From Polaromonas sp. CG_9.7 (GTDB lineage: Bacteria; Pseudomonadota; Gammaproteobacteria; Burkholderiales; Burkholderiaceae_C): a DNA stretch of 64,000 nt. Positions 8,520 through 17,103 of the stretch are shown here, in pieces; position 1 is the first letter of the stretch; each line of letters starts with the position of its first letter. Location: NCBI RefSeq assembly GCF_015752205.1, contig NZ_JADOVG010000009.1, positions 1-64,000 on the forward strand. Direction: 5' to 3'. A program made the position numbers and the translations under genes. The notes beneath the pieces were generated by a model that made no database searches, was not told where the DNA came from, and worked only from the letters and a program-made list of their open reading frames with translations.

Positions 8520-10213
8520 TCTGTAATGCTGACAGCATTCCTAATGGTTCATGCCTTCGTGCTGACGTATGTATCATTGGAGCTGGTCCTGCAGGCATAG
8601 CACTTGCACTCGACCTTTCAGAGCGTGGATTTTCAGTTCTATTGCTGGAATCAGGTTTTATGGAAGAAAACCCAACAACACAGCGGCTCTATGAAGGTGA
8701 TGTGGCCGACAAAAAACTGCACAGTCCACCCGACAAATACCGTCAGCGTCGCTTTGGTGGTTCCACTGCCATATGGGGTGGGCGATGTATGCCCTTCGAC
8801 CCTTTGGATTTTGAAGCGCGCAGCTATGTCCAACACAGCGGTTGGCCGATTTCTTATGATGATTTACTTCCTTACTATCCACGAGCCAATGATTTAGCAG
8901 AAGCGGGTCGATTCAGCTACCGTGCGGAAGATGCACTGGGCGCAGATACTTTGCCACTGATCCGCGGTTTTGAAAGCGAGCGCGTTCTTACCAACGGATT
9001 AGAGCGTTTTTCATGCCCTACGCACTTCGGAAATCGTTATGCCAGACAGCTTCAATTAACACCTTATGTCAATGTTTTGTTAGGGGCTAATTGCACGGGT
9101 ATTCGCCTACAGCCAAATAAAATGGCGGTTCGTACTGTCGATGTGCAAACGCTCACCGGTACTCGCTTCTCGGCTACATGCCGTATAACCGTCCTGGCAG
9201 TGGGGGGTCTAGAAACAGCGCGCCTGCTACTGGCATCAAATGATGTTGCACCTGAAGGTATAGGTAATTCTCATGATGTAGTGGGTCGTTATTACATGTG
9301 TCACATAGCAGGCAACGTTGGTAGGCTCACTATCAAAGGGCCTACAGAGAATGTTAAGCATGGTTATGAGCTATCACCCGAAGGAATTTATTGTCGTCGG
9401 AGATTGGCAGTAGCACCTGCAGAACAACAACGTCTAGGTCTGTCGAACGCAGTAGCTAGACTTCATTTTCCTCGCATCACGGATCCTGTTCATCGTAGCG
9501 GTGTACTTTCAGGACTATTTCTTGCGCGTAGGCTGATCAGCTATGAGTATGGCAAACGACTGAATGATGGCAATAGCTCTACCACATCAGCAGACTATGC
9601 TAGACATGTATTGAATGTAGCTACTGATCCAGTTGACACTACTGCATTCCTGATGCACTGGCTCAGCCATCGTTCGCTGGCTGACAGGAAATATCCATCA
9701 GTTATTTTACGAAATCGAACGAATAGGTTTAGTCTCGAAATGCATGGTGAGCAAATTCCTCAGTGCAACAGTCGGGTAAAGCTCAGCGACAAAATTGATA
9801 CGCTTGGTATGCCAAAACTGCATATTGACTGGCGATATAGTAATTCAGATATCGAATCCATACGTGGCACTCTGAACGTATTGTCGCAAGAGTTTGCTGC
9901 CAGTGGCGTTGCTCGATTTGAATATGATGACGAAAATCTGGAAGAAGACCTCACACGCTTTGGCGCTTACGGAGGCCACCATATCGGTACTGCGCGAATG
10001 GGCAATAACGAACGATTCAGCGTTGTGAATGCTGAGTGCCAAGTGCATACAGTGAATAATTTATTTATTTCTGGCAGCGCAGTTTTTCCTACTTCAAGCC
10101 AAGCTAATCCGACTCTAACGATCATCGCGTTGTCACTCAGGCTCGGGCATACACTTGCAAAGAAACTTGGGACACCTCAACAAGCGTCTGTAATCGACAG
10201 GGAGTTCGCATGA
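8516..10213 (+). CDS. GMC-family FAD-dependent oxidoreductase
   Basis: 565 residues with GTG start overlapping the preceding stop. N-terminal FAD-binding Rossmann motif DVCIIGAGPAGIALALDLSE (about residues 18-37), the second GMC signature in FGGSTAIWGGRCMPFDP, and the C-terminal motifs GAYGGHHIGTARMG and AVFPTSSQANPTLT, which contain the catalytic His/Asn region. The family oxidises alcohols, including sugar hydroxyls. Inside an EPS operon, between a glycosyltransferase and an epimerase with overlapping codons on both sides, it probably helps make or modify a sugar. No signal peptide is seen, so a cytoplasmic site is likely. Confidence 0.85.
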   Translation: MICNADSIPNGSCLRADVCIIGAGPAGIALALDLSERGFSVLLLESGFMEENPTTQRLYEGDVADKKLHSPPDKYRQRRFGGSTAIWGGRCMPFDPLDFEARSYVQHSGWPISYDDLLPYYPRANDLAEAGRFSYRAEDALGADTLPLIRGFESERVLTNGLERFSCPTHFGNRYARQLQLTPYVNVLLGANCTGIRLQPNKMAVRTVDVQTLTGTRFSATCRITVLAVGGLETARLLLASNDVAPEGIGNSHDVVGRYYMCHIAGNVGRLTIKGPTENVKHGYELSPEGIYCRRRLAVAPAEQQRLGLSNAVARLHFPRITDPVHRSGVLSGLFLARRLISYEYGKRLNDGNSSTTSADYARHVLNVATDPVDTTAFLMHWLSHRSLADRKYPSVILRNRTNRFSLEMHGEQIPQCNSRVKLSDKIDTLGMPKLHIDWRYSNSDIESIRGTLNVLSQEFAASGVARFEYDDENLEEDLTRFGAYGGHHIGTARMGNNERFSVVNAECQVHTVNNLFISGSAVFPTSSQANPTLTIIALSLRLGHTLAKKLGTPQQASVIDREFA

Positions 10214-11226
10214 AAGTACTGGTAATAGGTGGCTCGGGTTACATTGGAAAGCGTTTACTAGAAATAATTTCTACAATTTACCCTGACAAACTTACTGGGG
10301 CTTCGAGGGGACTAGAATTATCTAATTCCTCGACAGTGGCTTGGATAAAGCTTGACACTTGCAACGTTTACGAGTTAACAAGTGTTTTAAAAGGATTCGA
10401 TGCAGTAGTAAATTGTGTTGCTGGAAATGCCAAATCGATTTCGCAAGGAGCTCATGCTCTTAAAGAAGCTGCAATACATGCAGGTTACCCGCGCATAGTA
10501 CATTTGAGTACCATGTCAGTTTATGGATCTGTAGAAGGAAATATTCGGGAGGATGCGCATCTTAACCCGAATCTTGGTTGGTATAGTCGATCCAAGTTTA
10601 ATGCAGAACAACACATACGCGAGTATGCATTAAAAGGTGGTGAAGCAGTGATATTGCGGCCAGGCTGCGTATTTGGTCCGAACAGTGAACTCTGGGTTGG
10701 CCGCATAGCACGATGGTTACAGTCAGGAAGATTAGGCGACTTAGGCGTGCATGGAGATGGATGGTCAAATTTGGTATATGTAGATGACGTATGCCAAGCA
10801 ATAATAGCAGCATTAAAGTTACCTATTGAACCTAAAGATGTGCCAACTTTCAATTTGGCAGCGCCAGACAGTCCACGTTGGAATACCTATTTTATAGATT
10901 TAGCGATTGGGCTGAAGTTCACGCCTGTGAAACGAATCAATCGCCGACAACTCCAACTGGACTGTTTGATTGCTGGACCACCATTAAAGCTTGCACAGAT
11001 GATTTTCAAGCGTTTAAGATCTAATCATGCAATACTTCCTGATTACATGCCGCCAGGATTAATGGGTTTATTCGCACAGCACATTCATCTTGACTCAATA
11101 CACGCGAGTCAGGAGCTTGGTATGATTTGGACTGATTACATTACAAGTTTGAATAACTCACAAGCTTGGGCAAGCAATTCAGTTTTCAGCATGAATTTGA
11201 AAGACAGGGCTATATGCATGCATTGA
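10210..11226 (+). CDS. NAD-dependent sugar epimerase/dehydratase (extended SDR)
   Basis: 338 residues. The N-terminal motif VLVIGGSGYIGKRLLE binds NAD(P). The catalytic pair is in YSRSKFNAEQH, near residue 128, and a serine/threonine-rich STMSVYG precedes it. Extended short-chain dehydrogenases of this type interconvert nucleotide sugars. The start overlaps the stop of the GMC oxidoreductase gene and the end overlaps the acetyltransferase gene by 13 bases. The oxidoreductase and this enzyme may therefore act in sequence on the same sugar; that is inference. Confidence 0.84.
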   Translation: MKVLVIGGSGYIGKRLLEIISTIYPDKLTGASRGLELSNSSTVAWIKLDTCNVYELTSVLKGFDAVVNCVAGNAKSISQGAHALKEAAIHAGYPRIVHLSTMSVYGSVEGNIREDAHLNPNLGWYSRSKFNAEQHIREYALKGGEAVILRPGCVFGPNSELWVGRIARWLQSGRLGDLGVHGDGWSNLVYVDDVCQAIIAALKLPIEPKDVPTFNLAAPDSPRWNTYFIDLAIGLKFTPVKRINRRQLQLDCLIAGPPLKLAQMIFKRLRSNHAILPDYMPPGLMGLFAQHIHLDSIHASQELGMIWTDYITSLNNSQAWASNSVFSMNLKDRAICMH

Positions 11227-11789
11227 AAGCAGACATATTTCGACTATGCGGTCGTTTTAGCTGGATACTAATTGCCAAAACTGTAGTATCCAATAAAGCA
11301 TTTTTTTTAATTTCAACAATACGTTTTTGTCAGTCAGCACAACGTCAGTCGTATATTTTGCGAAAGACATTATTATTTCCTGCAAGGCTTCTGCACTTAT
11401 TAGCAGGACATATTATGGGGGCAGAAATTCCATGGAAAACCTCCATAAATCCGGGGTTAACTTTGACACATGGCAGAGGTATTGTCGTGAATGTCAATTC
11501 GTCAATAGGAAGTAATGTAACCCTATTCCAGGGTGTCACACTAGGGCAACGTGACTCGATTGCAAAAGATGGAACTAGAAAAACAAGCTATCCAGTTATT
11601 GAAAATAATGTTTGGATTGGGCCTTATGCAATTATTGCGGGTGTAAAGATTGGAGAAGGAAGTCGTATTGCAGGAGGTGCATACGTTTTAGAAGATGTGC
11701 CGCCACACTGTATAGTAATAGGCAATCCTGGAAAAATTGTTAAAACTAATTGTATAGCTGACGTTATAAACCCATGGATAATTTATTAG
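11214..11789 (+). CDS. Serine-acetyltransferase-like hexapeptide-repeat O-acetyltransferase
   Basis: About 191 residues beginning MHALKADIFRLCGRF. The ATG at 11214 has AGGGC a few bases upstream; longer in-frame starts exist but lie deeper in the previous gene. The C-terminal half is a left-handed beta helix with repeats such as SIGSNVTLFQGVTLG and the active-site histidine in LTHGRGIVVN. It resembles CysE, but its place as last gene of the + EPS arm points to acetylation of a sugar precursor or polysaccharide. A biosynthetic serine acetyltransferase role cannot be excluded. Confidence 0.8.
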   Translation: MHALKADIFRLCGRFSWILIAKTVVSNKAFFLISTIRFCQSAQRQSYILRKTLLFPARLLHLLAGHIMGAEIPWKTSINPGLTLTHGRGIVVNVNSSIGSNVTLFQGVTLGQRDSIAKDGTRKTSYPVIENNVWIGPYAIIAGVKIGEGSRIAGGAYVLEDVPPHCIVIGNPGKIVKTNCIADVINPWIIY

Positions 11790-11890
11790 TCTTGAAAATC
11801 TGTATAAATTGGGTTCAGTAAATTTTTAATTTACTTGTAAATCATATTTTACAAAAAAAATATATAACTATAAATTTTCATAATCAACTA

Positions 11891-12661
11891 TTATAAATAG
11901 TTACGATCTAAATTACGTTTTGATATGGATAAAACTAAAACTCGAAAAAGAAAAATAATATTACCAATGACGTAACGCCTAAAAAGTCTTCTTGGTTCCA
12001 TTTGCAAACGATATAGCCATTCAATCCCATTCTCACGCATCCACAAGGGAGCTCGCGATGTTTTGCCACCCCAAAAATCAATGATCGCGCCTCCGCAAAT
12101 TATCAGGCAAGGATGTGTAATTTTTGATCGCAGGTAGATAGCAACTTCTTCCTGCCGTGGCATCCCCATACCCAAGATAATCAATGCTGGACGGAATTTG
12201 TATGATAACGACATATAGTCATCATTATCCAGAAATCCATTGGCGTAAAAAAAATCACTTTTTGGAGCAAGATCTCCTTTAACAAACTTAACACCTTCTT
12301 CTAAATAGGGTGTTTGAGTACCAAATAAAGCAATTGGGCGACCATTGAACACTTTAACTAGGACTGGAATCAGGTCTGTTCCGTTCAGATTAAAGCCTGG
12401 TAAAATATTAAGCTGATTTAAAAGTATTACAATACCAGAGCCATCTCGAAGGATGGTATCGGAAGTGTAAATTGATTCAAAAAAAGATTCTGATTCAGCA
12501 ATAAGATTCATTGCATGAGCATTTACAAACGAAAGAACCTCAGGTTCTTCCGGATTGCATAATTTTTGTAATAATTCTTGCTTGCTATCCTGAGTATGAA
12601 TTATATTGGTCTTATCAATTAACTTACGCCAACGAATTTTCCAATTTACACTACTCTTCAT
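11891..12661 (-). CDS. WecG/TagA/CpsF-family glycosyltransferase (GT26)
   Basis: 256 residues. Family signatures visible: LSFVNAHAMNLIAES, LNGTDLIPVL, LGMGMPRQEE and GGAIIDFWGGKTSRAP, with the conserved aspartate of GTD near residue 95. Members transfer N-acetylmannosamine-type sugars, glucose or glucuronate to polyprenyl-linked intermediates at the membrane. A hydrophobic amphipathic C-terminus (IIFLFRVLVLSI) fits membrane association. It is the last gene of the - EPS arm, 23 bases after epsG, and converges with the + arm across a 100-base AT-rich gap. Confidence 0.85.
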   Translation of the reverse strand: MKSSVNWKIRWRKLIDKTNIIHTQDSKQELLQKLCNPEEPEVLSFVNAHAMNLIAESESFFESIYTSDTILRDGSGIVILLNQLNILPGFNLNGTDLIPVLVKVFNGRPIALFGTQTPYLEEGVKFVKGDLAPKSDFFYANGFLDNDDYMSLSYKFRPALIILGMGMPRQEEVAIYLRSKITHPCLIICGGAIIDFWGGKTSRAPLWMRENGIEWLYRLQMEPRRLFRRYVIGNIIFLFRVLVLSISKRNLDRNYL

Positions 12662-12684
12662 TATTAAACCTGAATATACTATTC

Positions 12685-13593
12685 TTAAGAATCATTAAGC
12701 ACTGAACCAACCAATGTCACGCCAAATTCACGCAAACTGTTTGTAAATTTTCCAAGCTGAACCATTGAACTTTTATCTTGACGTGCAATAACAAGAGCAG
12801 CACCTGTACGAACCGCTACTGTATGAGCGTCAGCACATACATCAGCTGGTGGCGTATCAATAATGATCACGTCAAAGTTTTCTCCCAATGAAAGTAATAA
12901 CTTAGAAAAACTCTGACGTCCAAGTAATTCTTGCGGATTAGGCGGATTAGCGCCCGAAGCAAGAACTGACAAGTTCTGCAATACCTCGATACTTACAATA
13001 GCATCTAATCCAGCGCGCCCAACAAGGATATCGGAAAGCCCAGCCCGTTTTCCCAGATTAAAAAGATTGTGTTGACGAGGTGATCGCATATCAGCATCGA
13101 TCAGTAATGTTCTCTCTCCAAGCTGTGAGAAAACGATCGCCAAATTAGCAGCAATATAACTACGACCATCGCCGGTACCGGCACTAACAACAGCAAGACA
13201 TCTCTGATCAAAGCTTTTGTTGAACCAGCGCAGCATAAGCTGACTTCTAAGCATGCGAAGCTCTTCAACAGGCAAACTATCAGGCTGGTACGCCGCTATA
13301 AGTTCATGACTCAAGCTACTCCCTGTGGGAATGTACGAATAATTGAACTGAACTGACAAAGCAAAACGTACATCGTCTTCAGTCAATAATCCGAGCGCTC
13401 TTCCCGCCTCACCGAACCTAACTCCGTTTTGCCTTTGGTAAGTCAATATTTTTTCAGCATTTGTTATTGAAAGCCTACCTGAGTCAATTAATATTGAACC
13501 AATAGGTCTGGCTTGGCCTGTTTCTACAAGTAAATTATTGCTAGCTTCAGGTAAAGGAACAGACCTCACTATTTGTGAATTTTGTAAACTCAT
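12685..13593 (-). CDS. epsG: EpsG-type chain-length-associated tyrosine kinase (BY-kinase-like ATPase)
   Basis: 302 residues. The N-terminal 100 residues form a small domain of the type found in type II secretion ATPases (ILIDSGRLSITNAEKILTYQ). A P-loop ATPase follows with AGTGDGRSYIAANLA in the Walker A place, Walker A' TLLIDADMRSP and Walker B VIIIDTPPAD. As usual in this subfamily, arginine stands where the P-loop lysine would be, and the tyrosine-rich tail of Wzc-like kinases is absent. It partners the Wzz-like EpsF, whose gene overlaps by ATGA. Together they control polymer length and export. Confidence 0.86.
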   Translation of the reverse strand: MSLQNSQIVRSVPLPEASNNLLVETGQARPIGSILIDSGRLSITNAEKILTYQRQNGVRFGEAGRALGLLTEDDVRFALSVQFNYSYIPTGSSLSHELIAAYQPDSLPVEELRMLRSQLMLRWFNKSFDQRCLAVVSAGTGDGRSYIAANLAIVFSQLGERTLLIDADMRSPRQHNLFNLGKRAGLSDILVGRAGLDAIVSIEVLQNLSVLASGANPPNPQELLGRQSFSKLLLSLGENFDVIIIDTPPADVCADAHTVAVRTGAALVIARQDKSSMVQLGKFTNSLREFGVTLVGSVLNDS

Positions 13594-14987
13594 GCTGGAC
13601 TTCCATTTGACAACGCAAGCCGACCTGAACTACCGTTCAATCGACTTTTTGAACCGGTGGAAGAAATTTTTGCAAGAACTGGAAGGTCAAGCATTTGCAT
13701 AAGATCCTCACTTGACCGGATACGGCGATTCATAAGTTCAAAAAGTAATGCAAATCCAACACCAAGCAGAGTTCCAACAAATGCGGCTATAAGCAAATTC
13801 AACGATAGTTTTGGACCAGATGGCTCAATAGGAACTAAAGCAGTATTCAATCGAACTGTGTTTGTTTGATTGGTCAAACTTTGCAAACGAGTCTGTGATG
13901 CACTTTGACTGACTGTTTCATAAGCACGCTGTGCAGCCTCTACGTCACGTCGGTAAACATTAAGTTCGTCACGCTGTTTGTTCAATCCGAGTACCTTGGT
14001 CTTTTGTGTATTAACGGCTGACTGCAGTTCGCGTTCACGGTCTTTGCCTACACGGTAAGCTGTTTCTATGGAAGCAGAAATTCGACTAGATTCTGTAGAA
14101 AGTCGGTTTCTAAGAGATGCAAGTTCAGCTTCAGCACGCTGGCGTAAGGGATGATTTACGCCTAAATTTACATTATTTTCATTTACTTTTGCTTCAAGTC
14201 GAGCAATATCAGACTTAAGTCCATTTATCAATGAACTCTGCATGACTTCTGCAACTGTGTCTCCACGAGCATTTCGCTTGCTCTGGCTATCGGTGGTTTC
14301 ACCTTGTACGGCTGTAAGTTGTGTCGAAATTTGCGATAGCTTGGCGGTTTCATAGTCCACTCTTTCATCTGATGAAACTATTCCCGCTTTTTGTTGATAA
14401 TCAGATAATCGTGACTGTGCATCTTCAAGTTTCGCACGTGAAACTTTTGTCTGCTCGTCAAACCAAGTTGCATACAAACGAGCAGGCTCTGTTTTTAATG
14501 ATAAATTTATATCCATATAGGCTTGTGCAAAAGCGTTTGCCAATTTAGCAACATTTTCTGGATTACGGCCTTTGTATGTAATATTGATAACATTACTTTC
14601 TCTGGCCGGTTGAACCAGAAGGCCACTTTGAATATCCTTAGCTATCCATGAATCAAGTGAGCCTCTACCTTCTGTAGCTTTCAACCATGCAGCTTTTGTT
14701 TCAGCGTCTTCATTTAGCTTCAGCATCTTTACCACTAGTTGAGCAACCATATCGCCACTGATAATATCAACCTGAGTTGCCATGTAATTAGGGGAAGTGA
14801 CGCCTGACATTCCTGCGCCAGAAACTGGATCTGGAGTTCTTGCATCAACCAATAATGAAGTCTGGGCAGCGTATTTATTAGGAATTAACAAACTAACTGC
14901 CAATGCTAAAGCCAATGCCAAGACCAGTATTGAAAGAACAACACTGTATCGCGCCCGAAGTATCCGAAAAAATTGGTATAGATTCAT
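13590..14987 (-). CDS. epsF: EpsF, Wzz-like polysaccharide chain-length determinant
   Basis: 465 residues. One transmembrane segment lies at about 15-33 and another near 405-425, flanking a long, largely helical periplasmic region (about 170-390) that should form coiled coils. The cytoplasmic tail after the second segment contains FELMNRRIRSSEDLMQMLDL, the usual junction to the partner kinase. The protein bridges the inner membrane to the outer membrane exporter EpsE and sets chain length. Gene order E-F-G with spacing of a few bases or overlap shows an operon. Confidence 0.9.
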   Translation of the reverse strand: MNLYQFFRILRARYSVVLSILVLALALALAVSLLIPNKYAAQTSLLVDARTPDPVSGAGMSGVTSPNYMATQVDIISGDMVAQLVVKMLKLNEDAETKAAWLKATEGRGSLDSWIAKDIQSGLLVQPARESNVINITYKGRNPENVAKLANAFAQAYMDINLSLKTEPARLYATWFDEQTKVSRAKLEDAQSRLSDYQQKAGIVSSDERVDYETAKLSQISTQLTAVQGETTDSQSKRNARGDTVAEVMQSSLINGLKSDIARLEAKVNENNVNLGVNHPLRQRAEAELASLRNRLSTESSRISASIETAYRVGKDRERELQSAVNTQKTKVLGLNKQRDELNVYRRDVEAAQRAYETVSQSASQTRLQSLTNQTNTVRLNTALVPIEPSGPKLSLNLLIAAFVGTLLGVGFALLFELMNRRIRSSEDLMQMLDLPVLAKISSTGSKSRLNGSSGRLALSNGSPA

Positions 14988-14993
14988 AGCAAC

Positions 14994-15845
14994 TTAAAAC
15001 AGGCTTTCACGCACGTAAATAACATCTTCTGCTTGAATTGCATCAGTTAAATTTGGCGTAGTTTCAACAACATTGCCATTCAGATCTCGTCTATGCAATC
15101 GCAAGCGGTTTTGGCTACCACGCACTGTGGGTCCACCGCCCGAAGCCAGCGCTTGCATCATCGTCATGCCACGCTCAATACGATATGGACCAGGACGTTG
15201 TGCTTCACCATAGATATAAAAAACCGGTGCTTTATTAACATATAGGGTATCACCACCAGACAAGACAACATCATTGTCTGACTTGTCGTTCAAAAACAAT
15301 GCCGGTATATCAATAACTTTACGAAAAGGCTTGTTGTTGCGCTGACCTGTAATAATTAACACGTCATCGCCTAGAACAGTTATACCCCCCGCCGCTGCAA
15401 GCATATCGCTTACCCGGGTATTGAGTGTTTCCAAAGGAAATCGACCAGGTTTACTTACTTGACCTAAAACGGCTACCTGACTACCTCGAATCTGGCGAAG
15501 TACTATGTTTACCTGAGGAACTTTAACAAAACCGCCAGTTCGCAAGGCATCAGCAATTTTTTTCTCTGCTTCGGATATGGTTAACCCGCCAAGTTGAAGG
15601 GTACCAACCAAAGGATAACTAATGACGCCAGTTTCGGAAACGCGCGCATCCACTGACAAATCAGGACTTTGATAAACCTGAACGCCGATCGAATCGCCCG
15701 CTCCAAGTTTGTAATCTTGCTGCGTTTGGGGGTCTCCGCTTCCCGCGGATCCTCCAGAAACAGAAGGCTGGCTAGACTGTGAAAATGCAGTCAGGGCAAA
15801 TAGTAAGAAAAAAACCGAAGCAAGAGAGCGAATGAAGATATTCAT
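14994..15845 (-). CDS. epsE: EpsE, outer membrane polysaccharide export protein (Wza/OPX family)
   Basis: 283 residues. A signal peptide at 1-22 (SVFFLLFALTAFSQ) has no lipobox cysteine, which fits the EpsE branch better than classical Wza. The poly-export domain begins YKLGAGDSIGVQVYQSPDLS. SLBB-type repeats follow at VAVLGQVSKPGRFPL and FYIYGEAQRPGPYRIERG. The protein is a periplasmic/outer membrane component through which polymer leaves the cell. It is the first gene of the E-F-G trio on the - strand; a 258-base AT-rich gap upstream probably carries its own promoter. Confidence 0.9.
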   Translation of the reverse strand: MNIFIRSLASVFFLLFALTAFSQSSQPSVSGGSAGSGDPQTQQDYKLGAGDSIGVQVYQSPDLSVDARVSETGVISYPLVGTLQLGGLTISEAEKKIADALRTGGFVKVPQVNIVLRQIRGSQVAVLGQVSKPGRFPLETLNTRVSDMLAAAGGITVLGDDVLIITGQRNNKPFRKVIDIPALFLNDKSDNDVVLSGGDTLYVNKAPVFYIYGEAQRPGPYRIERGMTMMQALASGGGPTVRGSQNRLRLHRRDLNGNVVETTPNLTDAIQAEDVIYVRESLF

Positions 15846-16103
15846 CGTTGCGCCTTTGGATGAACCATAAAAGTAAGGTTACATCTTAAAACGACACATA
15901 AAAAATCTGCAATAGCCCTTTCTTCCTAATGCTTTAGCTATTTAGATGCGAAAAAGAAATTTTTTAGTACTACTTATAAAAAATTTGATCTTAATAATAT
16001 ATTAAATAGTAGTTTATTTAACGCTACTATTAAAAGCCAAATATTTGCATTATTAAACCCGGGATTTATACCAATTAAACTAAATACTACATTAGTATAA
16101 AAA

Positions 16104-16940
16104 TTACTTTGAATTTTTAAATGTAGTTAATCTTTTAAAATTTTCAAGATAAATCAAAAAATATTTTCGCTCCAATTGATAAGGTTTTTTGCTTTTATAA
16201 ATTTTGACTAAATGTTTGAGGTTTGCCCATTTCATCCAAGGTTTTTGAGCTCCAACAAAATGAATAACATTAATATCTTTCAAGCCAGCTTTAAAATTAT
16301 CTGAAGTACGATAACCATGCTGGCCAATATATACATCAAGGTCTGTAAAAAAAATATTGTACCCCTCGTCAAGATGAAGGTCTTTACGATCAGGCCAATC
16401 AGCGTAATAAGCATTTATCACGTCTTGGTCGCCTATTTTATTACCACCCAACGCTTGAACTTCTATTACAGCACGACTGGATAAATTGCCAATTTTTTGT
16501 GCAAGATTTTCTTCAGGCTCTATAACCATCAATCCCGAATTTAGCCGCGTCCAATCGGGGTGTTCTAACTGACCTGCTGCAACAGCAGAAAGATGGGGTT
16601 TTTCAAATAACACATCTATGTTTTTGAGAACAATCATGTCGCTGTCAAGATAAACAAGTTTTGAAAATTTTGTCAGTCCAAAAAGATGAATCTTGTCAAA
16701 TGTATTTCCCCAGTGACCCGATTCTTCCTTGAAAGTTGCAGGAATTTCAATAGGCATGGGAAGTCTCAAAACATCCATTCCCCTGCCCTCCAACTTGTCA
16801 ATAATATCTTGAGAAATATTCCATGAAACAGCAACCCAAAATGGATAGTGACTTTGGGTTTTCCTCAAAGAATCATGTAAAACGATCACACCTGGTAAAT
16901 AACTTGGTGTACTCAATAGAGTTATATAGGCTTTCATCAT
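16104..16940 (-). CDS. Glycosyltransferase family 8 (glycogenin-like)
   Basis: 278 residues. The N-terminus AYITLLSTPSYLPGVIVLHD and the metal-binding motif KLVYLDSDMIVLKN match glycogenin-like GT8 enzymes. The donor-sugar region RLNSGLMVIEP and the late HFVGAQKPW histidine motif are also present. These retaining enzymes use UDP-sugars. The gene is very AT-rich and lies alone between two gaps in the - arm, which suggests later insertion into the eps operon. Its sugar is unknown. Confidence 0.82.
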   Translation of the reverse strand: MMKAYITLLSTPSYLPGVIVLHDSLRKTQSHYPFWVAVSWNISQDIIDKLEGRGMDVLRLPMPIEIPATFKEESGHWGNTFDKIHLFGLTKFSKLVYLDSDMIVLKNIDVLFEKPHLSAVAAGQLEHPDWTRLNSGLMVIEPEENLAQKIGNLSSRAVIEVQALGGNKIGDQDVINAYYADWPDRKDLHLDEGYNIFFTDLDVYIGQHGYRTSDNFKAGLKDINVIHFVGAQKPWMKWANLKHLVKIYKSKKPYQLERKYFLIYLENFKRLTTFKNSK

Positions 16941-17013
16941 CGATATGGTGCACGCTAATTAAAAAAATTAACGTTATAAAATGCAACAGCAAGCAACACA
17001 AGAAAGTTGAAAT

Positions 17014-17076
17014 TCCCATAAAATTTATTCTTGCCTAATAAGATCAGGCAAGAATTATCAAAATTTTATTATGGGA
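17014..17076 (-). terminator. Long interrupted inverted repeat after epsL
   Basis: The inner stem is perfect: ATTCTTGCCT (17027-17036) and AGGCAAGAAT (17046-17055) with a 9-base loop. Outer arms TCCCATAAAATTT (17014-17026) and AAATTTTATTATGGGA (17061-17076) also pair apart from a 3-base insertion. On the - strand the inner stem is followed by an A/T-rich stretch. It probably terminates or attenuates transcription between epsL and the GT8 gene, or stabilises the epsL message end. Confidence 0.5.
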
Positions 17077-17103
17077 GAATGTATATTCGTATCACAATAC
17101 AAT

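Noticed and set aside
11835..11854. TTGTAAA-tcatat-TTTACAA hairpin between the converging EPS arms as a terminator
   Set aside because: The stem is A/T-only and is followed by A rather than T on the + strand and not by a T run on the - strand; too weak to call.
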